Counted from the stretch's first letter, positions 26,724 to 37,419 are shown. The stretch: 64,000 nt of DNA from Trichomonas vaginalis G3 (GCF_026262505.1 NC_067207.1:25388082-25452081); one strand, 5' to 3'. Numbers and translations are program-made. The notes: generated by a model not told the origin, from the sequence alone.

Positions 26724-28405
26724 TTATTTTCTCAGCCAAAGAATAATAACGACTACCGCAACAACAACAGCAATGACAGCTAAGACACAGAGAACTGCAA
26801 CAAGGGCGGTCTTCTTTTTAGCTTCCTTTGTAGCAATCTTTCCTGTTGCAGAATCACTTGCGATAACATCTTGATAGATGTTGATATTTGTTAATTTTTC
26901 AGAGGATTCGGTTGGTGTTGTGACTACGATCTGATTTCGGCTGTTGTGTTTGTTTCTGTTGTGTTTGTTTCTGTTGTTGGGATGGTGAAATCAAGTGGAA
27001 CTCTGACTAATCCTGCATCGTTAGTTGATGTGATCGTCTTCTTGACTTTATCGTTGTAGAACAGAGAAACAGTGAACTTGTTATCGAAGTTTGTATCTGG
27101 ATCATTGATGACAGCTGTGAAGTTGACCTTGTCGCCTTTGTTGTATGTGGCATTAAGTTTTGGTTCGAAATCGATTGTGAGAACTGTGTTATCCTTGATT
27201 GTGATTGTGAACTTCTTTGTTCCAATCTTCTTGCCATCTGTAGCTGTGACTTTGACTTCATATTCACCTGCTGCTGTGTCTTTTGGAACTTTGAATTTGA
27301 ATGTCTTGAGATCTGTGCTGTTGGCAACTTCTTGTGTTGCAACTTCTGCATTGTTGAAGAAAACCTTTGCTGTGAGTGGTTTATCACCTGAATCTTGATC
27401 GTAGACTGAAGCCAAAAAAGAAACTTCAGAATCTGGAATGTAATAAGTGTAATCAGGAGGAAGAACATACAACTTTGGTCTGTAGTTTGGAGCGACAACT
27501 GTAAATGGAAATTCTTCATAAAGCAATGATTCAAGATCAGGATTATATGTATAAACATATAATGTGTACTTTCCAAGTCCTGTTGGTGGTGTGATGGATA
27601 CATCGAAGTCCTTACTCTTCATTGATTCTGAAGCTTCGAATTTGCCAAGTGTATCATATCTGATAATTTTATCATTGGAAGTATGAAGTTCCCAGCCAGC
27701 TTCTGCAACATAACCATCAACAAGGAATGAGAACTTGCCCTTGATTTGAATTACTTCAGTAGCATCAGTTTCTTCTGGGATTAAAGATTTCTCAAGGAAG
27801 AGGAATGGTGGTTCATAATCTTCTTCATATAACAAGTAAGAGATGGTGATAGACTTTCCTGGTTGAATGTATTTGTTGAGCCATGAGAATGAAATCCACT
27901 TAATTTCTGTGTTTCCCTCTGAATAACTTAAAACTGTCGGGTTGTTTGTGAAGAATCTTGGCTCATCTTCTAAACCAAAGTCTTGTGCACTGATATCTGT
28001 TACCCAAGGATGGTTTTGGAGAACTAATGTAAGATCTAGTGTTTGATCCCACCAAAGATAATAGCCAAAGTTTGTAATAGTAGAAGCATCGACAATGTTA
28101 TCACTATCTGTTAATTTAAATGCTGTGCTAAGATCTAATTTCTTTTCTTTTGTTCCTTTGTTAGTAATTGTCTGTTTAACAATGATATAGTTTGCATATG
28201 CCTCATTGAAAATATCTACAGAGTAATCTAAATCAGATTCTTCTTCGATGTTCTTTGTGACACCGTCAATTCTAGTTTTTGTCTAAAGTTGGCTAAACAA
28301 TTGATGATTTTTGGTATATTTATCATCATAGAGCATATATGTATACTTTCCTGTGACTTTGCCCGAAACAGAAAGAGAAAATCGTGCCAAGAATAAGGAA
28401 AACAT
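26724..28405 (-). pseudogene. Surface membrane-protein gene, copy 3 (host, disabled)
   Basis: Same layout as copy 2: start at 28,403-28,405, ectodomain with FISFSWLNKYIQPGKSITIS-like text, two Ig/cadherin-like modules, a transmembrane helix and ILWLRK before the stop at 26,724-26,726. A Trp codon of the family (KLWTK) is a TAG stop here at 28,283-28,285, and one base is missing near 26,930 (GATCTGATT versus GATCTTGATT in copy 2). A tandem GTTTGTTTCTGTTGT repeat adds extra Thr-Glu-Thr-Asn units before the membrane helix. The stretch 27,150-27,440 is almost identical to 24,540-24,820 of copy 2, suggesting gene conversion. Confidence 0.82.
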
Positions 28406-28414
28406 TTTGTAAAA

Positions 28415-28419
28415 AATGA
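28415..28419 (-). promoter_or_regulatory. Initiator (TCATT) of surface gene copy 3
   Basis: Minus-strand TCATTTTTTAC, matching the trichomonad initiator, 10 bases upstream of the ATG. Confidence 0.6.
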
Positions 28420-30234
28420 TTTTTACATTCAATAAAAATTCTTATTCAAATATATAAAATAATTCAAAATCAATTAGACTCACTTTTCTTTATCAACTCA
28501 TAATGATAAATTAATCGATCATATTTCCAAGTAATTGGCATTTACTATTGAAAAATTGTGAAGGATGAAAATGACATCAAGGAAGAATGACATTTAAAAT
28601 ATTAATGAAATACATGATGAATAAATGGGACATTTAACTTATTAATTATCGGCATGTATCGAGAGATTGAATACAAAAATGGTTTTAGAGTTTTTAATTC
28701 GATGTCTGTTTCTGAATATACTCTATCTTAGCACTCATAATATGCAATGTTTTGAAAATATACATTCTGTCAGAATTGAAAGAAAATTCAAATGCGAACT
28801 TGCATTCAATTCAAGTATCTATTTCAAGAATTGCATCACATGTATAGATTCATAATTTAATTATGCCCACATAAAAATGCAAATTTTTTTAGTTAAAGGT
28901 TTGATTTCGTAAAAAAATAATGTAAATAACAATGTATTATGTGGTATTGTAATAAACAGAAATTCATCAAAAGTGACAGCTCTCAATTTTTTGACATTTG
29001 TAAATTCTAAATTGAATGAGAAAAATGAAATAATACTAAGCATAATACAATATTCTAGATTTAATTATAATTAGGAAAAAGTTAGTTTTGAGAGTACTTT
29101 TCATAGGCATATAGAATGAAATCTTCTGAAAAATAATATCACATAAACTCATATTATTTTCAAATATATAACTATTTTATATAAAAATCAAATTCAATGA
29201 TCTTAAAAGCGAATGATAAACCTCAAAATTTACGAATATAATGAAGTTACACTTTGTTATCTTTAACAGTTTTTCATATTTTCCAAAATTATTATAATCT
29301 ATCGAAATTCTTCATACACATTACACTAATATTCTACACACCAATAGAAGTAACATATGTGTATTTGGATAGTATCTGATAATATAATACGATTCATATT
29401 AAACAAAACTTTTATTTTTCCACTTCTCATATATGAACAAGAAGTACATATCCCCCATATCTATATACTAAAATTTCGCTTCTAGATATGCATCCTATCA
29501 TGAAATATTAGTAATACAAAATGTGCTCAATCACATCATGAAGGTCCGAATCATGGCCCAAGTTTCAAGGTGAAGGTTGTGTACAGATAGTATATGATTG
29601 TGGTATATACCATCTTCCTAAATCTTTGTTGTTTAGGAGGCTTCAAGCATGCCTAAGATTTTTACGGGCGTGCAGTATTTTATTTGTATAAGAATGACGG
29701 TACAATAAAAATAATTTTTAAAAAAATCTTTTAAAACTCATTTTAATCCAAGAAAAACCGAATGTTTCCTAACTTCAAAGATATCCAAGTTGGAATTTTA
29801 TTGTTTTTACTGATTTCTACGGTGAAGATCAATAAATTATTTGTGAGTCTTTCAAAATATTCAATGAGTTTTCTTCAAATTTTCATGCTTTATCTCTTTA
29901 TATTCTTAATCTTATGTAAGTAATTAACATAATTGTTTTAAAATTTAACGCTTAAATTTTGGAAATATAATATTATTGAACATTGTAATATTACAAATAA
30001 AATCTTTGCTAAATCACAACTCTTATTCTTATCAAAAATCTGGATTGATTGTGATATAAAATTTAGCCTTACTCAATTTTGCAATTGGTTATGCAAATGT
30101 GTTACAATACCTTGAATTTAGTACTTTATAATTTGAATTTTACTTTTGTGTTGCGATAATTTATTTCAATTAATCCCTGACTAACAAATTTTCTCTCAAA
30201 AAATTGATTAATCTTTTCAGAGGAATAAAAATCA
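28420..30234. other. Long AT-rich intergenic region
   Basis: About 1.8 kb with only short chance frames and no RNA gene recognised. From about 29,720 to 30,234 it is homologous to 32,730-33,202, the region upstream of the second membrane-protein gene, marking the left part of a tandem duplication. Confidence 0.65.
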
Positions 30235-30239
30235 TCATT
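30235..30239 (+). promoter_or_regulatory. Initiator (TCATT) of membrane-protein gene
   Basis: ATCATCATTATTTTAGAATG places a TCATT initiator 8 bases before the ATG at 30,248, giving a 5' UTR of about 11 nt, normal for trichomonads. Confidence 0.65.
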
Positions 30240-30247
30240 ATTTTAGA

Positions 30248-31519
30248 ATGTTTCTCACACTAGTTGCAAGTGTTCAATCAGTGGAAGCCACTGAAGTTAC
30301 ATTTGGTCCAGGAAGAGTCAACTTCACAGGAATCAATACAACAACAATTGTTCTTCCTAAGAAGACAGATGAAAAGGATGTTTACTTCGTAATCCATAAT
30401 CCTTTTGCATTTTTGACAGATGGAAAGAAGATCCCAGCTCCAGTTTATAAAAATGTTGAAGAAATTAATCTTACATTCCGCCATCATAAGAAGCCATTTC
30501 TTGAATACACAGTCATTGGTATTGAAGCTAACCAATGCGATACAGTTGATTTTGTTTTCGGTGGTCACAAGAATTTCACATTTGGCAACAAGAAGTTCGA
30601 CGATGTTGAATTAAAGAATAATACAAAGGCTTGCGTTGCTTTTGTAGCCCCATTTGAAACAAATTACACTGTTAAAGCAATCAATGCCTCTGCCAGTTCC
30701 TCAAATGAAGCTTATGATTACAACTTTGAGAATGGCCAGACAGTTTTAGACACAACAACAATTAATACCACAACAATTGTTGCTCGCCTTACAACAACAG
30801 ATGCTGCCTCTGGTTTGTTCATTGTTTCTCAAAGACCAAATTTCCCACATCCACCACATAATGGAACAGAGAAGCCAAACTTCCCACATCCACCACATAA
30901 TGAAACAGAGAAGCCAAACTTCCCAAGAAATGAAAAGCCAACATTATTCGGCGGAAAGTTTGATGGAAAGAAGGAACGCAAAGATCGTCCACATCCACAC
31001 CCAGAACATATGAGTTTCCGCTTCCATGTTGCTGCTGATAACAGTTCAGTCAAGTTCAGCCAAGTTGCTGCTGAAAAGGAAATCCCAGATCATCGCAACG
31101 ATGAAAACCATGAAAGAAAAGATTATAATGATAGAGACAACAAGAACCATGGTGACCACAAGGATCGCAATGGAAACAATGGCAGAAGGACAAAGACTGT
31201 TTCCCCAAGAACACGCACACAAGCAAGACCAACAGGTGGTTCAAGACCAACAGGAGGAAACAGCGGTTCTTCATCATCAAATGAAAAGTCATATGATAAC
31301 TCAAAGAAGCATTCGAACAAGGCTTACACACTCGGTCTCTACATTGGTGTACCAGTCTTAAGTGCAGTTATTGTTATTGGAATCATTGCTGCTGTCATCA
31401 TCACTTGCAGAAAGCGTAAGAATAACGCTGATATTACAAAAGTTGATTCAATCGATCCAGATGACGAAGAAGTCAGGGTTGAATATAATGCAAGTGTTAA
31501 TGATCAACTTCTTGTTTGA
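30248..31519 (+). CDS. Type I surface membrane protein, 423 aa
   Basis: Intact host gene. A short signal peptide (MFLTLVASVQSVEA) precedes an ectodomain with many N-glycosylation sites (NFTG, NTTT, NLTF, NFTF, NYTV). Then come tandem PNFPHPPHN-type repeats (residues about 197-226), and a charged His/Arg/Asp-rich stretch with DRDNKNHGDHKDRNG. A Ser/Gly-rich stalk leads to one transmembrane helix (about 362-386, LYIGVPVLSAVIVIGIIAAV), CRKRK and a 35-residue acidic tail ending NDQLLV. No enzyme domain. The tail and stalk are closely conserved in the interrupted paralogue. Likely a cell-surface protein of unknown ligand. Confidence 0.85.
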   Translation: MFLTLVASVQSVEATEVTFGPGRVNFTGINTTTIVLPKKTDEKDVYFVIHNPFAFLTDGKKIPAPVYKNVEEINLTFRHHKKPFLEYTVIGIEANQCDTVDFVFGGHKNFTFGNKKFDDVELKNNTKACVAFVAPFETNYTVKAINASASSSNEAYDYNFENGQTVLDTTTINTTTIVARLTTTDAASGLFIVSQRPNFPHPPHNGTEKPNFPHPPHNETEKPNFPRNEKPTLFGGKFDGKKERKDRPHPHPEHMSFRFHVAADNSSVKFSQVAAEKEIPDHRNDENHERKDYNDRDNKNHGDHKDRNGNNGRRTKTVSPRTRTQARPTGGSRPTGGNSGSSSSNEKSYDNSKKHSNKAYTLGLYIGVPVLSAVIVIGIIAAVIITCRKRKNNADITKVDSIDPDDEEVRVEYNASVNDQLLV

Positions 31520-31796
31520 ATTAAATATCCATTTAAATAAATTTTAACTATATTTTTTAAAAAAAATTGAGAATTAAAAGAATCGTTTTGAAATTTCAAA
31601 GTTGAATCTAGTTTAGAGTATGAAATTTGCTGACCTAAGATGTTATATTGTATTTCTAATAATTCATAACAAAAATTTAAAATAATATTCAAGAAAGGAA
31701 AATAATGAAATCAAATTCAATAATAAAAATGGATTAAACATGTTTATGATAATAATAATAAGTAGATATATTAAGTTAAATTAAATTAAACTAAGT
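31520..31796. other. Short AT-rich intergenic region
   Basis: Homologous to 55,501-55,765, the spacer between the 3' half of the interrupted paralogue and its metacaspase. It ends with the same TTAAGTTAAATTAAATTAAA tract. Confidence 0.7.
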
Positions 31797-32010
31797 TGAA
31801 TATTGGAACGTTGAGTAGAGATGGCGTTGTTGAAGCAACAGTTACAGTTTGTGCATACTTCCTGAGTGATGTTGCGAGGCGTTTCTTGCACTCCATTGCT
31901 GTCATGTTGGGTTCTTGCTCGAGAGCTTTCATCAGATTGAATGTGAACATTCCTTATTTGACTCTATCTGCGGCTGTCTGCTTGTGCATGATATCATTCT
32001 ATTTCTAATT
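31797..32010 (-). pseudogene. Metacaspase 3'-end fragment (host)
   Basis: About 200 bases nearly identical to the 3' end of the metacaspase gene at 55,766-56,518: the text TTGAATATTGGAACGTTGAG and the following codons match, with a few substitutions, up to the part corresponding to the residues VEQGMFTYN. The catalytic Cys and His regions are absent. It is a truncated copy at the end of the first repeat of a tandem duplication (membrane-protein gene plus metacaspase). Confidence 0.88.
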
Positions 32011-33202
32011 TTTTTAGCGACGTCAAAATCATAAACTCAAACTATTCAATTTATTTTCGCCAAAATTTCCTAATAGATGCATTACATTTCAAATAGGTAT
32101 CATTTCAATGCAATCTCATTAATTTATCTTTATAACATGGCTGTGAAAATAAAAAAAATGTCATTGTTACCTGGCAAAAATAATAATCCTCCAAAAAACA
32201 ATTATTATCTCTAAACACTCTAAAGATATAATTGTTTGAGATAAACCAACAATCTAATTTTGATGTGATATTATCAATTCTTTTGAACAATAACAGTTTG
32301 AAAAAGTTATGTGACGCCTTATCTAGAGGCTTCCCCTCAATTTTGATGTCATATAATTGCAAGACCAAGATATCATACTTTACTAACTCCCCACATAAGA
32401 AAAATATATCTTTTGGTTGATTATCCTTATAACCAACTAAGATAGCTCCATTTTCAAAGTCCCAAACTCAGAACGGGAGATTTTTTTCCAAAATAACCAA
32501 CTGACTCAAATTTATCTTTTTATTGATTTTAAGAGTCCCAAACTCAATAGTTATTTACATCTGAAGCTAAAATAATCATTATTCATATAATTTTTCCATT
32601 TTCTATGTTTCATAATTATCAAATTTCTGGATAAAAAAAATTCAATTATTTTATTTTAAGCAAAATGAGATATGTTTCTGCTCTGTAATTTGGCAACAGA
32701 ATTATTTAAAGTTGATTGTTAATAAAATTTAATAAATATTCTTTTAAAACTCATTTTCATCCAAGAAAAACTGAAGGTCTCCTAACATTAAAAGAAATAT
32801 TAGTTGGAAAATTATTGTTGTTAATTATTTCTAATGAGATGATCAATTAATTATTTGTGAATCTTTCAAAATATTCAATGAGCTTTCTTCAAATTATTGT
32901 GCCTTTTCGCTTTAAACTCTTAATCTTATGTCAGTAATTAACAAGATTGTTTTAAAATTTTAACGCTTAAATTTTGGAAATATTATTGCACAATATCATA
33001 TAACAAATAAAATAATTGCTATATTGCAACTCTTATTCTTATCAAAAATCTGTATTGAATTTGATATAAAAATTATTCTGACTCAATTTTACAATTGGTC
33101 ACGCATATATGTTATAATATCTTGAATTTAATACTTTATATTTCTTGACTAACAAATTTTCTCTCAAAAAATTGATTAATCTTTTCAGAGGAATAAAAAT
33201 CA
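32011..33202. other. AT-rich intergenic region, right part duplicated
   Basis: No gene seen. 32,011-32,700 shows nothing recognisable. 32,730-33,202 repeats 29,720-30,234 with moderate divergence and holds the promoter of the next gene, including the TTTTCAGAGGAATAAAAATC tract directly upstream. Confidence 0.65.
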
Positions 33203-33207
33203 TCATT
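33203..33207 (+). promoter_or_regulatory. Initiator (TCATT) of interrupted membrane-protein gene
   Basis: Same ATCATCATTATTTTAGAATG context as the gene at 30,248; TCATT lies 8 bases before the ATG at 33,216. Confidence 0.6.
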
Positions 33208-33215
33208 ATTTTAGA

Positions 33216-33985
33216 ATGTTTCTCACACTAGTTGCAAGTGTTCAATCAGTGGAAGCCACTGAAGTTACATTTGGTCCAGGAAGAGTCAACTTCACAGGAA
33301 TCAATACAACAACAATTGTTCTTCCTAAGAAGACAGATGAAAAGGATGTTTACTTCGTAATCCATAATCCTTTTGCATTTTTGACAGATGGAAAGAAGAT
33401 CCCAGCTCCAGTTTATAAAAATGTTGAAGAAATTAATCTTACATTCCGCCATCATAAGAAGCCATTTCTTGAATACACAGTCATTGGTATTGAAGCTAAC
33501 CAATGTGATACAGTTGATTTTGTTTTTGATGGTCACAAGAATTTCACATTTGGAAACATGAAGTTCAATGATGTTGAACTAAAGAGCAATACAAAAGTTT
33601 GTGTTGCATTTGTAGCCCCATTTGAAGCAAATTACACTATTAAAGCAATTAAGGCTTCTGCCGGTGCCTCAATTAAAGTTTATGATTTCAACTTTGAAAA
33701 TGGCCAAAGAGTTTGCGACGCAATAACACTTAATGCCAAAACAATTGTTACACGACTAAAAACAAGATGTGCTCCTTCTGGTTTGTTCATTGTTTCTCAG
33801 AGACCAAACTTCCCTCATCCACCACATAATGGAAGAGCCAAGCCAAACTACCCAACATTATTCGGGGAAATATCTGATTGCAAGAATGAACGCAAAAATC
33901 GTCCATATCTACGCCCAGAGCAAATGAGTATCCGCTTCCATGTTGCTGCTGATAATAGCTCAGTCAAGTTCAGCCAAGTAGCTGT
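33216..33985 (+). pseudogene. 5' part of membrane-protein gene interrupted by Polinton B
   Basis: Host paralogue of the gene at 30,248. The first 95 residues are almost identical, then divergence increases (GAKPNYPTLFGEISD-like text replaces the repeated PHPPHN units). The frame is open up to the insertion point: GTAGCTGT at 33,978-33,985, where Polinton B begins. The 3' part resumes at 55,102 in the same phase, so the gene appears to have been open before the insertion. This half could still give a soluble, anchorless product. Confidence 0.9.
33981..33985. repeat. Target-site duplication of Polinton B, left copy
   Basis: GCTGT directly before the element, repeated at 55,102-55,106 directly after it. 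The intact paralogue has the corresponding sequence once (CAAGTTGCTGCTGAA). A 5-6 bp duplication is characteristic of Polintons. Confidence 0.9.
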
Positions 33986-34178
33986 AGTTAGTATACAAGT
34001 CTTGGGTATGGTGGCACTGCGTTCCACCTTACCCAATACTTGTGAATTTGACACTTTACAAAACCGTTAACGTATATTTTACAACATGAACGCAAAAACT
34101 AACTTAACCTTAAATATTTACAAAGCCGCCAACAATTTCACCTCACTATCGTTCTCACTAACAACTTCACTAATGTTC

Positions 34179-34463
34179 TCATAAATTTTCCTCAATATCT
34201 TCATCATCAGTGTTAACCCTATTGTAGTCATACTTGAAGCCATAAACTTTCTCTAACTTCTTAACGTACAATTTACATAACTTACCTTCGTCATCGTATG
34301 GTTTAATGATATAACTATTTCTATCTTTATAAACAGTCAATGAAAAGTCAACTGGTCTCGGATGTATTTGAAAGAACATGTTATGCTCAGGAAGGAAGAA
34401 TAAATGTTTAAATGTATGTTTGTTATATGTTTTGATTTGTATGAGTTGCTTTTGTTCTGTCAT
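34179..34463 (-). CDS. Inverted-repeat protein, 94 aa (left copy)
   Basis: Starts MTEQKQLIQIKTYN at 34,463. It contains FFLPEHNMFFQIHPRP and ends with IIKPYDDEGKLCKLYVKKLE-KVYGF and an acidic tail. This pattern (a Tyr/Phe-rich strand pair, then a DDEGK-like turn, then a Lys-rich helix ending in a short FKxxYG-like motif) matches the C-terminal domain of the HNH proteins at 38,654 and 1,576. It therefore looks like a stand-alone C-terminal, probably DNA-binding, domain of that family. An identical copy is at 54,624-54,908. Confidence 0.72.
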   Translation of the reverse strand: MTEQKQLIQIKTYNKHTFKHLFFLPEHNMFFQIHPRPVDFSLTVYKDRNSYIIKPYDDEGKLCKLYVKKLEKVYGFKYDYNRVNTDDEDIEENL

Positions 34464-34555
34464 TACATCCAAATAAAATAAAAATAATTTTAAAAAAATA
34501 AAATAAAAATAATGATATCACCACCCTCACACGTATGAAAACATAGCACAAAAAT

Positions 34556-34612
34556 AAATTTAGGTGAAGTGGTGAGATCTACCCTTTCACCTCTTTCACC
34601 CTGTTGAATTCA
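34556..34612. repeat. Palindromic module in left inverted repeat
   Basis: Mixed form of the module found between KilA cassettes: AAATTTAGGTGAAGTGGTGA, then GATCTACCC and TTTCACCTCTTTCACC. It differs from its partner in the right inverted repeat, while flanking sequence is nearly identical. Confidence 0.7.
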
Positions 34613-34639
34613 TTGCTTTATAACTCTCTTCTTTCTCCA

Positions 34640-34852
34640 ACTCTTCTAACTTCTTCTTAAGTTCAGCAATGTTGTCCTCATGAAGTTTAATCTTTCTCAA
34701 ATTCCTTCTTTATCTAATGGTTGCTTTATCTTTCTAAACTGAACTCTACCATCCTTCATAGTATGAATGTAAAAACCTTCTGGAATAGTTCCTGATTTAA
34801 TGTATTCTACCAAAAACTTTTGTTTCATTGCTTCAGTGACTTTAGTCGTCAT
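34640..34852 (-). pseudogene. Small coiled-coil protein, Polinton B (remnant)
   Basis: Starts MTTKVTEAMKQKFLVEYI at 34,852, then TIPEGFYIHTMKDGRVQFRK, and ends with a coiled-coil (AELKKKLEELEKEESYK). The layout (short folded part, then coiled coil) is like the Polinton C protein at 61,914-62,282. Such proteins are found next to inverted repeats in these elements; role unknown. Fossil part, probably broken. Confidence 0.5.
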
Positions 34853-34897
34853 TTCAATCAAATAAAAATTTTAATATTAAATAAAAATAACGTTATT

Positions 34898-35357
34898 TTT
34901 TCAGTAAGGAAACGCAGGAGTTTTACGATTTATTTGAGGAGTAGGTTCTGGTTTAAATGTTGGAGTCGGTTTAGGAGTTGACTTTTGAACAGGAGTTTGT
35001 ACTTCCATAGGTTCAGGAGTCATTGAAGGTTTGTTGTGAAGGCGTTGGTTTTGGCGAAGGTGTTGGAGTTTGTTTAACTTCAGCTACTTCAGTATTATTT
35101 ACAACATTTGCTTTATTTCTTTTCAACATCATAACTGCTCCTGCTGTAGCTAGCAAACCTAGTGGGAGACCATATTTTATATAAGGACTTGACCAAATGC
35201 TATTTTTGACAGGAGCTGGTGGAACACCTAACCTTGGTGAGACTGCTCTTTGCCATTGTGCAGCTCGTAAGAAATATTCAATAGGTGCTCCATAATCGTT
35301 TGGTAAAGTTTGTTTCATAGATGGTGAAGGTTCACGAGAGCTTGATGAAGAACTCAT
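34898..35357 (-). pseudogene. Membrane-anchored Pro-rich protein, Polinton B (remnant)
   Basis: Starts MSSSSSSREPSPSMKQTLPN at 35,357. A likely transmembrane helix (YIKYGLPLGLLATAGAVMML) is followed by KRNKAN and a Pro/Thr/Lys-rich region (TPTPSPKPTPS, and further PTPTFKPEPTP). It lies beside the capsid-like gene on the same strand. A small membrane-associated virion protein is plausible. Fossil part, broken. Confidence 0.5.
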
Positions 35358-35434
35358 TTATAAGCTTTAAAAATAAACGTTCATCCTTTATTCCTCACTG
35401 TCGTCCGTAGCTAAGTTATAGTCATCTAATCTTA

Positions 35435-36959
35435 TTATGGGATTCCATTAGCACGCACCTGAATGGCAAAGCAACAATCCCTCATAAATCCAATAAGTGG
35501 CTTTGGTACATTTTCAGTTGCTAGTTCAATAGGTCCTTTAACAGACAATTTGTATGTTATTGGAGCAGTAGATGTTTGACCTTGCTGGAAGCAAAAGTCC
35601 ACTTCTGTTGGAAAACCACATAAGAAATGTGTGTTGTCATAGCTATCCCATTTATGTTCCACACTACCATCATCCACCAATGACCTCATAACATCTTCAT
35701 TAAATCCTATCATATCATTGTTTGTATTGCAAGCGTTCGCAACCATTTCATAAAATACAGGTCCATATGATTTTTCAGGTTCTGCAGGCATATTTCCATA
35801 AGCTCCCATGGAAAGCTGAAGATATTTAAACTTAGGGTTCTCAAAATTAACATAATAGTTGTCTTTCTTTCTAAATAGTGCCCAAATACTTTTAACATTA
35901 ATAGGCGTATAAGCTGCTGTAAATGTTGCACTTGAACTATCTGTATTCTTTGAGAATGAACCGTCCATAGGAATCCAATCCATAACTTTAACAGGAAAAC
36001 ATAAAGCCTCGTTTGTATAATGTTCTACAAGTTCTGTATAAATGTTAGGGTCTAAAGAGAATGACTTTGGATGAATGAAACATTCATTAAAATCCATCTT
36101 TGTTCGAAATAGTTGCTGGGTTACAGTTGTAATAGTAACTGTTCCACTAGCTTCTACTGCCTTCGTTATCATAGTGAATGGTTCATTCCATGGAACAAAT
36201 TTATTTGTCGGTGGATTTGAATCTGAAGCAAATGCAACTTTAAGAGTTGGATTGAAAGCAATGATATCATTTACAGATATAGATGTGCATTGTAAGGCGT
36301 CGCTACTGAACTTTACTTTAAGCTGAATGTTTCCTGCAAAAGCTGGAATAAATCGAATAGCTTCTAATGGAAAATCTTCTAACAGGAATTCTTAAACGAA
36401 GCTTAAAATCAAATGATTTTCCTGCTGTAATTGGACCACTAACAATTTGTCCTGTTCTGCATGTTCCCGAATGACTCCATACATCTTCATGTCGAGTCTT
36501 TGAGAAAACATCTACTTTCTTTATTTGTTCGGTAGTTTGTGAGTTTGAAGTTATATATGCTTCTTCTCTTGCGTTGTCTTGAGAATATACGATACGACCA
36601 TTTGCAAGGATTTGATATCCAGCAACTGCATAGAAAGCGTCATCGAAACCAATCCAAAATCCTGGTGGGTTTGTTTTATTGGAACCTGAACCAATTTCTT
36701 TATCTACAATAAATTGACCTTCCATTTTATACGTAATGAATGTATTGTAAAGGTCCAACATATTTTCACCAGGAGGTGAGAGATTGAATGTTACCCATGT
36801 GTTATCTTTAGCAGTTCCAGGTTGTGATGGAATCTTTGCGTCAGAATATTTTCTATTAGTGTCACCAATTTGAACTGCATTGTCTATGATATCGAAATAT
36901 GAGCGAATCTGATGAATATGCTCTGCTGGAGTAAATTCGTTTAACTGTTCGTTCTGCAT
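35435..36959 (-). pseudogene. Major-capsid-like protein, Polinton B
   Basis: About 1.5 kb, starting MQNEQLNEFTPAEHIHQIRS. Features include YKMEGQFIVDKEIGSGSN, then FWIGFDDAFYAVAGYQILAN with GRIVYSQDNAREEAY, a pattern I associate with capsid proteins of Trichomonas Polintons. The second half contains ALCFPVKVMDWIPMDGSFS and YKLSVKGPIELATENVPKP. Size and position match the double jelly-roll capsid. The upstream TTTTTATCCGAAGTAA motif supports the start. Fossil part, broken. Confidence 0.65.
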
Positions 36960-36984
36960 GTATTTACTTCGGATAAAAATATCT

Positions 36985-37419
36985 ATTTACTTCATTATTC
37001 TCACTCTTCTTCTTGGCATTCGTGGTGGAAGTTGTTTCTTGACATTTTCAATGAACTGTACATTCTCTTTTGTCTCAACTTCTTTCACTGGTGGGTCAGG
37101 GTTCTTTGACTCGGTTTGTTTTTCAATGAAATTCACGAACTTTGCAATAAGCTCTTGGTTCGTTATTGAAAGTACATCTGGCTTCTTTTCTTCTGGTTCT
37201 ATTTTTCTCAGTTTGAACAGAAGGTTTTATATGGGCTTCGTGGACTTCACCCTTGCCATGCACCTTAATGTTGTCGCTTTCTGCATTCGCTAATGGAACC
37301 TTTCTTTTTCTTACGTATATTTTACCATCTTTACTCTGACTTACGTAATAGAAAGGATGTTGTATTCCTCTTGCGTCATTTAATATAATAGACTCTCGCT
37401 CTGATTTTGACAAGCTCAT
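36985..37419 (-). pseudogene. Small virion-type protein, Polinton B (remnant)
   Basis: Starts MSLSKSERESIILNDARG, then PFYYVSQSKDGKIYVRKRKV. The C-terminal region is Lys/Glu-rich with an Arg/Pro patch (LPPRMPRRRVRIMK), which is typical of basic viral core proteins. It is divergent from the plus-strand gene at 37,465 with the motif ACTTTAACCGATGTAAA between them. Fossil part, broken. Confidence 0.45.

Larger units (their letters stand above)
33986..34635 (+). repeat. Left terminal inverted repeat of Polinton B
   Basis: About 650 bp matching 54,452-55,101 in inverse orientation. The first 500 bp are virtually identical, including a complete small gene. The inner part differs chiefly in the palindromic module at 34,556-34,610. 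The inner boundary is where the shared TTCATTGCTTTATAACTCTC ends. Confidence 0.92.

Noticed and set aside
29913-30230. Possible intron (GTAAGTAATTAACA ... TTTTCAG)
   Set aside because: No open upstream exon, and the trichomonad branch/acceptor consensus ACTAACACACAG is missing; the gene has its own initiator after it.
31796-32008. 70-aa plus-strand frame (NIGTLSRDGVVE)
   Set aside because: It is antisense to the metacaspase 3' fragment.
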